From Glandiceps talaboti (Eukaryota; Hemichordata; Enteropneusta; Spengelidae): a stretch of DNA of 60,000 bases. Position 1 is the stretch's first letter; every line of letters starts with the position of its first letter. Below the pieces are notes generated by a model, which saw nothing but the letters and a program-made list of their open reading frames with translations, had not been told where the DNA came from and made no database searches. The stretch is from NCBI RefSeq assembly GCF_964340395.1, contig NC_135549.1, forward strand, positions 14,751,342 to 14,811,341, read 5' to 3'. Position numbers and translations under genes: made by a program. Shown in pieces: positions 39,433 through 52,379 of the stretch.

Positions 39433-40865
39433 TTGTGATACAGTTTCGAAGTTCAGTATAACAGTGTATGAAGGTCACTACACCTGTGACATGTCCTTGA
39501 TTTCTAGACATCACATTATGTACAGAGAACACATTGTACGAAAATAAACAATATGGATCATGTTTACGGAAAATTATTGTCCCTGTTAAATTTCTGTACT
39601 TGTGATTCTTGCCCAAGCAGTAGGGCAGTACTTTTATTCTGACTAGTTAGACTGTTTTGAAATGAATCCTTGTCTCATTCAGTGAGAAATGTAAGCTAAA
39701 TGTGTAGTAACAGAATAATCCAGTGATATTAAAATGATAAATTTTGGCAGTGAAAATTTATGTAGTAGTAGTAATAAAGACTGAGCGATATTTCCATGGC
39801 ATATCCTCAAGAGTCAGAATTGTACCACTCTCACTAATTTATTACAGATGAGGTGCAAAATATGCAGTAGTCCAGGGCACTTTGACTTCCCAACAATGTA
39901 TGTAGATACTGCAAACTTCCTAGGTGCTAAGTCTGTTAGACCGATAGAAAGTTATTAGCTGTAACATTCACATAAAAAGCTAAATGTGAGTACCAGCATA
40001 GAAGTTAATTTGAACCAGCCCGCATGGCTGGGAAGTTGTTGCAAAGATACATAACTGTACATGATGGGTTTATGAGATTAGGGTGAAATTATGAGAATAA
40101 ACATTGGTTTAAAAACTTGAGCATAAGTGTTTGTAAACCTGTTGAAATGTTTGCATATTGAGCTGTTGTACACAATTGAACTCCTCATAAATGCCAAGTT
40201 GTACTTTGAACAAGGTCTAAAAACTAAGACTCATGACAATACCAATTTTCCACCTACTTCATACTTAATATGGCAGTCACTAATTTCGGATGTACTTGTA
40301 ACAGATATGCAGTCACATAGGTGTACGTGTCCTAGCTGGTACTGTCGAACCAGCATGGTTACGTACCTGTATCTGAATCTGTGTGACCTGTAATTAAAGC
40401 AGCTGATTGGTCCATTTAATGTAGGACACTCACTCTCTGAACTCTAGCTGTTGTACGTCCTTGCCTGTAAATCAGAGTATGTACATATACTACACTATGT
40501 TTGAATTATAACATTTACCATAAATTACAGTGTTTAGTAGTTTGTTTTAAAATTACATTTATTCAAGTATATCTCCTAAATAATACAGTCTGCTTATTTA
40601 GAACCCATTGTTGTCACTGCACCTCCTCCTTGACCTTAAGTGTTACAGTAAAAAAAAGTGGATTTATTTGGAAAAGTTTATGTCTTCTTATATCAAATAT
40701 GTTTACAATTGTATGTTGATTATAAAGTATATTATATGCAGCTACCAAGTGATTTTCTTGTTCCCGTATCTCGATGTTTCAATCCTGGGTCATTGCAATA
40801 GTGATAATCTTAAACCCTGGAAGCTGAGTTTATAGTTTGTTTGGGCTTAACTGTTGCTCCATATC
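39433..40865. other. Intergenic, no feature seen
   Basis: 1.4 kb with no supported gene or repeat. Confidence 0.5.
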
Positions 40866-41651
40866 TTAAAGGTGATTCAAAATGCTCACATTCACTATTG
40901 GTATTTTGTTAGATGACATGTTTGTGAAATGTATTCTGGTTTTTAAAACTTTAAAAAGGCGTCTGCAAACACCTTAAAATGACCTTTTTTCAGTCAGTAC
41001 CCTTCGGATTTACTTCGAGAGTTTTCGGGTATTTCCGGTCCCACCTAGGCCATGGGATTTTGTGACGTCATAAGGAGAAGTCGTTAGCATTCAGGCTATG
41101 AAGAGCGTAGTCAACAGGTGAATAAAACTCAACAGTGTTGTGAAAAAATACATTACTGGTGGTTGTAATAGACATCAGTTAACAAAAACTACAGTCTACA
41201 TGTCTTTATCAACATTTACCGATATTTACTCACACTTTCTGACTAATCGTCAGTGTCTGTGGGTATAAATGCTAAAATATTATGTCCCCATATTATGGCA
41301 AAATAAATCAAAACGGCTAGACTAGAAATACATAAACACTTGTAATGTCGCGTGTTTCACATTCATTGACTTTTATTTATCTGATTTTTTATCATTTGCC
41401 GACAAGAAGCATTACAATACCGTCATGACGCATTGACAGCATCCAGAGGGTGGCATATTTTAGCCCACTCGTACTCACGTCGCCTATACTCTAGTTGTCT
41501 AGGGCGCGATACTCTAGTCCGAGTCTGAGAAAGGGTCATTTTAAGGTGTTTGCAGACGCTTTTTTAAAGTTTTAAAACCAGAATGTGTTTCACAAACATG
41601 TCATCTAGCAAATTAGCGATAGTGAATGTGAGCATTTTGAATCACCTTTAA
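40866..41651. mobile_element. TTAA-flanked inverted-repeat element, family 2
   Basis: 786 bp bounded by TTAA at 40866 and 41648. The TIR aggtgattcaaaatgctcac is matched by the complement at the right end; the arms extend about 120 bp, including cgtctgcaaacaccttaaaa and its partner. The GC-richer centre has no transposase frame. PiggyBac-type target site. Confidence 0.85.
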
Positions 41652-42280
41652 GGTACTTGCAGTATTCAACTTTATACTGAAGTATGCTTAATCATCGCTT
41701 TCAATCGACTGAACTCAAACCTGGTAAAAAAAGATTAAACTTATATAAACAATCCGATGATGTAATTTATTATACGTATGAAAAATTGTTGGTAAAACCC
41801 CTACGATGCAATCAACTGTTCTAACAATACCAAACAATACTTGCAATGTCATAGAAGCATGTATTGACATATACACCTTACTAGAATAGTTCAATCAAGG
41901 TTTATGTAAGAATTTTCACTTGAGTAAAAAACTCATAAACCCAGTTTGTGCCAGTGTAATAAGGATTGCATTGGATGCATTTATTGAAACCATAGATTTT
42001 AGAGGGCTCCATGAGAGGGCAGCCTCACACTTGAAAAGAACTATTCTCTTTTAATAATGAGTTTAAATAAATAGATAAATCTTTAGTCTTGTCAAGTTTT
42101 GAATAATGATATAAACATAAACACATTAACCAGTGTAAGTACACATATACACTGTTTATACCTGTCCTCACAATAATCATCAGTGTGTTATCACACGTAC
42201 GTAAAATATGTCAGATTTTATCTTATGTTATAGTAGCTTGTACTTGTACTAGGTTTCCTCTTTGGAATAATGTGGGATCA

Positions 42281-45200
42281 TGATGGTTGAATGGTTAGAG
42301 TAACCAGTTGATGGGTGAATGGTTAGAGTGACCAGTTGATGGTTGAATGGTTAGAGTAACCAGTTGATGGTTGAATGGTTAGAGTGATCAGTTGATGGGT
42401 GAATGGTTAGAGTGATCAGTTGATGGGTGAATGGTTAGAGTGACCAGTTGATGGGTGAATGGTTAGAGTGACCAGTTGATGGTTGAATGGTTAGAGTGAT
42501 CAATTGATGGGTGAATGGTTAGAGTGACCAGTTGATGGTTGAATGGTTAGAGTGACTAGTTGATGGTTGAATGGTTAGAGTGACTAGTTGATGGTTGAAT
42601 GGTTAGAGTGACTAGTTGATGGATGAATGGTTAGAGTGACCAGTTGATGGTTGAATGGTTAGAGTGACCAGTTGATGGTTGAATGGTTAGAGTGACCAGT
42701 TGATGGTTGAATGGTTAGAGTGACCAGTTGATGGTTGAATGGTTAGAGTGACCAGTTGATGGTTGAATGGTTAGAGAGACCAGTTGATGGGTGAATGGTT
42801 GGAGTGACCAGTTGATGGTTGAATGGTTAGAGTGACCAGTTGATGGTTGAATGGTTAGAGTGACCAGTTGATGGTTGAATGGTTAGAGAGACCAGTTGAT
42901 GGGTGAATGGTTAGAGTGATCAATTGATGGGTGAATGGTTAGAGTGACCAGTTGATGGGTGAATGGTTAGAGTGATCAATTGATGGGTGAATGGTTAGAG
43001 TGACCAGTTGATGGGTGAATGGTTAGAGTGACCAGTTGATGGTTGAATGGTTAGAGTGACCAGTTGATGGTTGAATGGTTAGAGTGACCAGTTGATGGTT
43101 GAATGGTTAGAGTGACCAGTTGATGGTTGAATGGTTAGAGTGACCAGTTGATGGTTGAATGGTTAGAGTGACCAGTTGATGGTTGAATGGTTAGAGTGAC
43201 CAGTTGATGGTTGAATGGTTAGAGAGACCAGTTGATGGGTGAATGGTTAGAGTGACCAGTTGATGGGTGAATGGTTAGAGTGATCAATTGATGGGTGAAT
43301 GGTTAGAGTGACCAGTTGATGGGTGAATGGTTAGAGTGATCAATTGATGGGTGAATGGTTAGAGTGACCAGTTGATGGGTGAATGGTTAGAGTGATCAAT
43401 TGATGGGTGAATGGTTAGAGTGACCAGTTGATGGGTGAATGGTTAGAGTGATCAATTGATGGGTGAATGGTTAGAGTGACCAGTTGATGGGTGAATGGTT
43501 AGAGTGACTAGTTGATGGTTGAATGGTTAGAGTGACTAGTTGATGGTTGAATGGTTAGAGTGACATGGTTAGAGTGATCAATTGCTGGTTGAATGGTTAG
43601 AGTGACCAGTTGATGGGTGAATGGTTAGAGTGACCAGTTGATGGTTGAATGGTTAGAGAGACCAGTTGATGGGTGAATGGTTAGAGTGACCAGTTGATGG
43701 GTGAATGGTTAGAGTGATCAATTGATGGGTGAATGGTTAGAGTGACCAGTTGATGGGTGAATGGTTAGAGTGATCAATTGATGGGTGAATGGTTAGAGTG
43801 ACCAGTTGATGGGTGAATGGTTAGAGTGATCAATTGATGGGTGAATGGTTAGAGTGACCAGTTGATGGGTGAATGGTTAGAGTGATCAATTGATGGGTGA
43901 ATGGTTAGAGTGACCAGTTGATGGGTGAATGGTTAGAGTGACCAGTTGATGGTTGAATGGTTAGAGTGACCAGTTGATGGTTGAATGGTTAGAGAGACCA
44001 GTTGATGGGTGAATGGTTAGAGTGACCAGTTGATGGGTGAATGGTTAGAGTGATCAATTGATGGGTGAATGGTTAGAGTGACCAGTTGATGGGTGAATGG
44101 TTAGAGTGATCAATTGATGGGTGAATGGTTAGAGTGACCAGTTGATGGGTGAATGGTTAGAGTGATCAATTGATGGGTGAATGGTTAGAGTGACCAGTTG
44201 ATGGGTGAATGGTTAGAGTGATCAATTGATGGGTGAATGGTTAGAGTGACCAGTTGATGGGTGAATGGTTAGAGTGACTAGTTGATGGTTGAATGGTTAG
44301 AGTGACTAGTTGATGGTTGAATGGTTAGAGTGACATGGTTAGAGTGATCAATTGCTGGTTGAATGGTTAGAGTGACCAGTTGATGGGTGAATGGTTAGAG
44401 TGACCAGTTGATGGTTGAATGGTTAGAGTGACCAGTTGATGGTTGAATGGTTAGAGTGACCAGTTGATGGGTGAATGGTTAGAGTTACCAGTTGATGGGT
44501 GAATGGTTAGAGTGACCACTTGATGGGTGAATGGTTAGAGTGACCAGTTGATGGGTGAATGGTTAGAGTGATCAATTGATGGTTGAATGGTTAGAGTGAC
44601 CAGTTGATGGGTGAATGGTTAAAGTGACTAGTTGATGGGTGAATGGTTAGAGTGATCAGTTGATGGTTGAATGGTTAGAGTGACCAGTTGATGGTTGAAT
44701 GGTTAGAGTGACCAGTTGATGGGTGAATGGTTGGAGTGACCAGTTGATGGGTGAATGGTTGGAGTGACCAGTTGATGGGTGAATGGTTAGAGTGATCAAT
44801 TGCTGGTTGAATGGTTGGAGTGACCAGTTGATGGTTGAATGGTTAGAGTGACCAGTTGATGGTTGAATGGTTAGAGTGACCAGTTGATGGTTGAATGGTT
44901 AGAGTGACCAGTTGATGGGTGAATGGTTAGAGTGACCAGTTGATGGTTGAATGGTTAGAGTGATCAATTGATGGGTGAATGGTTAGAGTGACCAGTTGAT
45001 GGGTGAATGGTTAGAGTGACTAGTTGATGGTTGAATGGTTAGAGTGACCAGTTGATGGGTGAATGGTTAGAGTGACTAGTTGATGGGTGAATGGTTAGAG
45101 TGACCAGTTGATGGGTGAATGGTTAGAGTGACTAGTTGATGGGTGAATGGTTAGAGTGACTAGTTGATGGTTGAATGGTTAGAGTGACCAGTTGATGGGT

Positions 45201-45975
45201 GAATGGTTAGAGTGACTAGTTGATGGGTGAATGGTTAGAGTGACCAGTTGATGGGTGAATGGTTAGAGTGACCAGTTGATGGTTGAATGGTTAGAGTGAC
45301 CAGTTGATGGGTGAATGGTTAGAGTGACCAGTTGATGGGTGAATGGTTAGAGTGACCAGTTGATGGGTGAATGGTTAGAGTGACTAGTTGATGGTTGAAT
45401 GGTTAGAGTGACCAGTTGATGGGTGAATGGTTAGAGTGACCAGTTGATGGGTGAATGGTTAGAGTGACTAGTTGATGGTTGAATGGTTAGAGTGACCAGC
45501 TGATGGGTGAATGGTTGGAGAGATCAGTTGATGGGTGAATGGTTAGAGTGACTAGTTGATGGTTGAATGGTTAGAGTGACATGGTTAGAGTGATCAATTG
45601 CTGGTTGAATGGTTGGAGAGACCAGTTGATGGTTGAATGGTTAGAGTGACCAGTTGATGGGTGAATGGTTAGATCAATTGCTGGTTGAATGGTTGGAGAG
45701 ACCAGTTGATGGTTGAATGTTTAGAGTGACCAGTTGATGGGTGAATGGTTGGAGAGATCAGTTGATGGGTGAATGGTTAGAGTGACTAGTTGATGGTTGA
45801 ATGGTTAGAGTGACATGGTTAGAGTGATCAATTGCTGGTTGAATGGTTGGAGAGACCAGTTGATGGTTGAATGGTTAGAGTGACCAGTTGATGGGTGAAT
45901 GGTTAGATCAATTGCTGGTTGAATGGATGGAGAGACCAGTTGATGGTTGAATGTTTAGAGTGACCAGTTGGTGGG
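42281..45975. repeat. 28-bp minisatellite, about 130 copies, with higher-order repeats
   Basis: Units of gttgatgggtgaatggttag plus agtgacca. Variation is concentrated at two places: gggtg/ggttg and gaccag/gatcaa/gactag. A 770-bp higher-order block at about 43155-43645 recurs at 43925-44415, marked by a 14-bp partial unit tgacatggttagag at 43561 and 44331. A second 234-bp block repeats at the right end (45577 and 45811). All frames are broken by stops. Confidence 0.97.
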
Positions 45976-46861
45976 TTCTGCATTATGCGACCATGCCATG
46001 GAGTTTTCTGTAATACCTCTGTGTCCTTGATACCTCCATGGTGTGCCAAACTGTTCCAAAAATGTTCCAGTTTTTAGCCATCATACCTTTTCTTAAGTAC
46101 GGATGATAGTTTAATGACAACATCAAATTAGTTGTCCCAGTTTTAAGTTCATGAAACAAAGAGTACCAAAAGGTAAAAAAGAAGTAGAACTTTTGAACCA
46201 CATGCATGCATGCCATATGGTGTGCTGATAAGTTAATCAGGTTGACCTTACTAAGCATAGCTTAAAATTGAAACCATGGCAACCGTTGAGTTGCACCTAC
46301 TTGTCATCTATTGTTATCAATTTCATAATTTTCAAACTCTCATTTGTATTGAAATATGACAAATATGATTCTAAGAATCAAACGTTGCAAGAAAATATCT
46401 AGTACCAAATGACTAAATATCAAACCAGGTTTTGCATTAAACTATGCTGCTTCATCACTGACAGACTTCAAAACACAAGTTTACACTGATGACAAACATT
46501 GCGACATGGGCTCACACAGCATTGATTCAAACACGTAAGTTTAGACTAGAGAATGAAAGAACAATTAAACACATTCATCCAAAGTTTTAACATCCTCCTG
46601 AATGGAACTGTCACAATATGGCAAAAACAGAGAGAAACAGACAAATATGGCAACTGGAAACGTACCGTAATAGGTCATAGGTTATAGATTTATTGGTGGT
46701 ATGATGTATTGTGTTTATTTGTATTACACAATGAAGTATTTTTGATTGATTGATTGATTGATTTATATCAAATGTAGACAAGATTTCAATGAAATAAAGA
46801 TTACGATTGGACTATAAACTTAGTTATAATTGAAAAACAAAAACAAACAGACATTTTCAAG

Positions 46862-47001
<140 letters not shown>

Positions 47002-47019
47002 TATATTATGTTTATTCTT

Positions 47020-47093
47020 GTCTGTAAGGTATGCCATGACATACATGGCACCCGCACACATTGATCAATCCCTCTCATGTATCATAAAGTCTA
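47020..47093. repeat. Deleted copy of TAGTCTGTAAGG hairpin element
   Basis: gtctgtaaggtatgccatga matches the left arm of 17650-17753; a reduced right arm ends at taaagtctac. Confidence 0.6.
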
Positions 47094-47960
47094 CTTAAAG
47101 TCCAGCTGCATTGTATACTTATCATTTTTTTAAATTTTCATAGTACTGTATATGTTGTTGAGACTAGACAAATGGAAGTTTCATCTCTAAGGTGGAGTAA
47201 GTTGTAGAACTGATAAGCTGGATTTTGGGCCTCATTGAAATTTGTACTTGACTCAGTGTAGATCACACACCAAAATCATCAGCTATTACCAATATTAGCC
47301 TACATAGGTAACCCTGAACTTTGACCTTGTAAAAAACAGACCATTTGGGACCTTATCTAGGACACAGCATTTTTGTAAATACTACATAACCAAATGGAAT
47401 TTTGTGTGGACATGAAATATATGTCAGCCAGCCCTGACCTATTGTCTTGAACTTGGCCTAATGTAACCTGCCTCTTGGCCAAATTAAACTGTTCATGTTT
47501 GTTTTTGAAGTCAGGTTAACATAAGAGTCACCTTTGAGTTGACACTAGCTTGTCTATAGGAAACAGTTCCATGTCTGTGTCTAGTACCGGGTATGAACAC
47601 CCTATAGTCATTACATTACAAGTTAGAACATTGACATCTGATGATATTGATAGTTTGTTGATATATACATTAAACTTAAGAATTGTGAAAACTCACTGCT
47701 AGTAAAAAAAATTTCCAAGTGATACAACATTGTAATAGAGATACACACTTCTTGTTTGATAGACATCACAGACAGACAATTTTAACTTCATTACCAGCAT
47801 GTGCGGGGGAATTACTTATTTAGTCCAAATTTCAAGTTCATATGACCTTTACAAGCTTCACAAGTTTAGTTTATTGTATTTAATTAATGATGACGTACCA
47901 TACAGCATGTCTGTTTAATATGTAACTACCAGAAATTTTGTGACTAACTGGAACTCTGTA
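47094..47960. other. Region upstream of gene C, no feature seen
   Basis: Nothing coding or repetitive recognised; may hold the gene C promoter or untranslated first exon. Confidence 0.4.
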
Positions 47961-47963
47961 TAC

Positions 47964-48010
47964 GTAGTGTAGTGTAGTGTAGTGTAGTGTAGTGTAGTGT
48001 AGTGTAGTGT
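47964..48010. repeat. (GTAGT)n pentanucleotide microsatellite
   Basis: About nine GTAGT/GTGTA units, 230 bp upstream of the gene C ATG. Confidence 0.95.
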
Positions 48011-48137
48011 ACGTCAAAATGGTATATATGTATTTTGTATGATCAAACATCATGATGTTAATTTCTAAAATATAACAATGATATTGTACATTGACTGACA
48101 CTTATCAATATCAATATGCATTCTATTTTTTAGTATT

Positions 48138-48243
48138 TGCACCCTTTTTTTACAGACTTGATACAAGGGAAGTGGTCATTGTAAGGTGTACAACAGGAAA
48201 CTGATCAAAGGTAGCCATCACAGGTTCACTGTACGACTAGAGC
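48138..48243 (+). promoter_or_regulatory. Predicted 5' UTR acceptor and leader of gene C
   Basis: Acceptor caccctttttttacag ends at 48155, 88 nt before the ATG; an in-frame TAG lies at 48238-48240. This mirrors the arrangement in gene B and implies a non-coding upstream exon. Confidence 0.5.
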
Positions 48244-48679
48244 ATGGCTGTTAGTAGAGCCAAATCGTCAACAAATTACACAGCCAGTAATCAAGACAAT
48301 GAAAACTCAAGAGATGGAGACATTAACAGCAATGTAAAAACTTCTAAACTTGCAGTAGATGGAGACGACATTGACATGAAAATGAATGAAGTTGAAAATG
48401 ATTCGGTACCAATGCGTAAAAGTTACCGAGTTGAAAGACCAGTCTACTCACAGGATGAATTCCATAGCATGTACAAGGAGTCACCAATTGAGTATATTCC
48501 ATACAAAGAGAGAATCAAGAAGAAGTTTAGCAAATGTACATGCAGTGGGCATTGTTGTAAGGGTTGTGTTACATCAGGTTTACCAATTTTAGACTGGTTA
48601 CCTAAATATAGTGTCAGCAAGCAACTTGTAGGTGACTTAATCTGTGGTTGTACAGTGGCAGCAATGAATATCCCTCAAG
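48244..48679 (+). CDS. SLC26: Gene C exon 1 (first coding)
   Basis: 145 codons plus 1 nt. The exon must end ...CCTCAAG at 48679 to match B, which makes the donor gcaagt. Encodes a hydrophilic tail, [37 protein letters not shown] and the first helix to IPQG. Confidence 0.9.
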
Positions 48680-51545
48680 GCAAGTGTGATGATTTTTAAA
48701 AATACATGTAGTAGCATTGTAGGTAACATAAATTCCACAAGAGGTCATTCATGCAAATTTCTGGGTTTTTTTTCCTCATACATGCATACTTAGCAAAGAA
48801 AAGGTGCCTTCTGCCTTTATAGTACAGTTTGATTAGTGGTACTTATACAAGTATTGCTTTGTCATCAACTTCACTGTCATCTTGGTTGATAAAATAGCAT
48901 CTTAGAAGTCTTTAAAATGAAGCCGTACTGCACTTTGACATATATTCAACCATTTTCAACATTTCCTGCAAGGGTTTATGGGGAAAACAGATTGAAACAG
49001 GTGATATAAGGCAGGTGTACTTTAGTGCTATTGTTTTAGCACTTTTCAAATTTGACCAATATAAAACATGAAATAGTAAAAATTGGAAATTTATGTACAA
49101 TTTGTATGTCATACATTTTAGATGTAAGAGCACCCATACTTATTGTTATGATTCTCATCATAACACCTTTATATGGGTGGGTCGGTCAGTCGGTTAAACA
49201 TTTTAAAACATTTTGAAAAAATTTAACAAGTACGTGTATATGTACATGTTGGTGATACGTTCATTTCATAATCATACTTTTATAGTCTGAATGACTTAGA
49301 AATGACAGTTAAAGTCAGAAGGCAACTTTCTTTGAATTATTTGTTTTATTAAATTTACAAACTTTCAGCAATGAATGATAATTTTTCAGTGGTCTTGGGC
49401 TTACCTTCATACATTCTGTGATGGTGTGATATTTTTCAAATCCTGTCGTAGAGGGCAGCATTTTTCGAGTTATTGTTCCAGATTGAAAAAAAATAGAGGG
49501 TTGGTCAAGTCTTGAGAAACAGAATAAGTATGGCCACTGTTATGGAAATATAGATTGAAATACAAAAACTTTTTTTTTTCTCTCCACTTTGTTGTCACAG
49601 GTATGGCATATGCTCTATTGGCTTCTGTTCCAGCTGTGTATGGTCTTTACCTGTCTATCTTTGGACCTCTGTTCTATGCTTTTACTGGCACATCAAGACA
49701 AATGGCTGTTGGTAAGTACATTTATAAACTTACAATAAATGATACTAAAATGTTGTTATTGGATATTTGAAATCAAAGATAGGCAGTAAACTGACAAGAA
49801 AATAGACGAAATATCACAAACCAGATGATTGATTGTGATATGTATATGTATTGATTACATTTATACATCATTCTCAGTTTTATGCAAAGGTGGAAAATCA
49901 AGACTTTCAAACAGTTTCGGGAAAGATTGGAAAATTGTTTTATTATGAATTTGAAATTATTGGTGGTTTTTTTTTTTATCTTGTAGGAACTTTTGCTGTG
50001 GTTAGCATGATGGTAGGATCAGCAGTAGAGAAAGCAGTTCCTTTAGAAGATCCATCAGATAGTTCAAGTTTAAATTCAGACAATTCTACTTCTGCCCCAG
50101 GTGGATGGGATAGAGAACAAGAGTTGATAACAGCAGCTGTGTCATTGGCACTCTTGGTTGGAATGATTCAGGTAGGCATTCTTGGTTGGAATGATTCAGG
50201 TAGGCATTCTTGGTTGGAATGGTTCAGGCATAGGCATTCTTGGTTGGAATGGTTCAGGTAGGTTTACAGTGACACTGGCATTCTCACCACTAAAAACATA
50301 AGTTTTCTTACTCTGGAGTCATATCTTGTAATACTGGTCGTTAGGAACTGATGCCAGAGGGTAAATAATTTACCTGTGTGTATTTTAGTTGAATCACTCA
50401 CTGAGCTTCTTCAACTCTTATTGTATCTGGTTCATTAATGACATTACTTGTCATGACCTCAGGAGGGTGTTGTATACTACCAGCTGTATATCCATCCCCT
50501 TGTCCCTGTTATTTAAACTGACATACAACCCCCTCCTGCAGTCATATGACATGTCGTAATGTCACTGAATCATATACAATTAAACAGGTCAAGAAGGCTG
50601 AATGATTTTAGCCAAGTCCAGGTCTAAAATTGTTTAGTCTCTGGGTTCAGAACTTCAACAAGATCACATTCTAGATTGGAGTGATTCAGGTAGGTATATG
50701 ATGTAGATATCACCTGTGTAGTTTTCTAAAGAATTACATCATCGGACCTAAATGAATGGCAAAAATTGGTGTTTTTTTTGTTATTTTTTACAGTTAACGT
50801 TGGGTCTTTTACGTCTCGGCTGGATCACTATCTATTTCTCAGATCCTTTCATCAGAGGTTACACCACTGGTGCAGCTCTTCATGTCTTCTCAAGTCAGAT
50901 TGATGATTTACTGGGACTAGATATTCCCAGTTATTATGGTGCCTTTAACCTTCTTTATGTAAGTCTGTCAGATAATGGCAAATTTCTTGGTTCACATTGC
51001 TGTTTTCACTTTAAATAATTAAGTTATACTATACTAGCAACAATTAAAGACTTTTTCTCAGAGAAATAGTATTAATTTACTCCCTAATATTTTTTCTTTA
51101 TTCAGCTTCGGAAAATACAAGTGACATATTATGGGCTGGCCAGCCTTGCCACTAGATTAGTAGTGACAAAAACCTGAGTATTTTCTGGCTGAATATAGAA
51201 AAATAGTGGAAACTATGAATATAGTGTTACCACCACAAACTTGATTGAAGTAAAAATGGGGGAAAAGTTTAAAGAATTTTTGAACATTTTGATTTTTGCT
51301 TCAAGTGCTGCAGAACCAAGACAGCTGCTAGTTATCATGATATAAGATAATCTGTAATTAAATCTTGTGTTTTCTTTTTGAATGCATACAACTTGGCCTG
51401 CATGTGGTGTATTAGGTTATGTATTCTTATTTGTGAAATTAGTTGAGCTTGAAATCAAAAGTAAAAATTAACCAAACAAAATAATCCCAAATTCTTATAT
51501 ATTTTGTTTGTTTGTTTGTTTGTTTGTTTGTTTGTTTATTGATTG

Positions 51546-51582
<37 letters not shown>

Positions 51583-52298
51583 AACTTCCTTTAAAGAGGG
51601 TTAAAAATCATGCATATATCCAGTCTCCCCCCCCCCCCCCCCACCCCCCCAGGACTGTCTAAGATTAAAGTGACCATATGGATGAGGATTGGGTATTTAT
51701 TTTGGATTTTTAATTTACAAAACAATTTCATCTTGGCTTCCTACTTTAAAAATCAATGTGAAACAACCTGGACCAAGTCTGTCTGTAATTCAATAAGTTA
51801 TTTTTTAAGTATATTGACAAACATTTTACACATTTATTAATCTTTTGCAATTTATTGAGTTACAAACATGGACTTGGCATAAATGCTGTTTGACATTGAT
51901 TTTTCAAGTAGGAAGCCATGATAAAATTGTTTTGTAAATTAAAAATCTAAAATGAATACCCAATCCTCATTCATATGGCCACTTTAAGGAAACAGACAAC
52001 TTTATACACATTATTATTATGGGCCACCCTAAGAAAACAGCTAACTATACACACATTATGGCCACCTTAATTAAGGAAACAGACAACTTTATATACAATA
52101 TTCATTGTGTAAAAAGGCTCAAAATTGTACCATAACATATGTTAGATGCAAACCTTTGGTTTTTATGTTATGTTACAGAAATAACGAGACATGCTATACT
52201 GTAATGGGTGACCATTGTATATGTTACAGAAGTATTGCACATTGTGACTAACATGCAACAGTGGCCATTCTGGTTTTTAGGAGAGGTTATGTTATACT

Positions 52299-52379
<81 letters not shown>

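Noticed and set aside
42281-45975. CRISPR array
   Set aside because: Units are contiguous 28-bp repeats without unique spacers, in animal DNA; it is a minisatellite.
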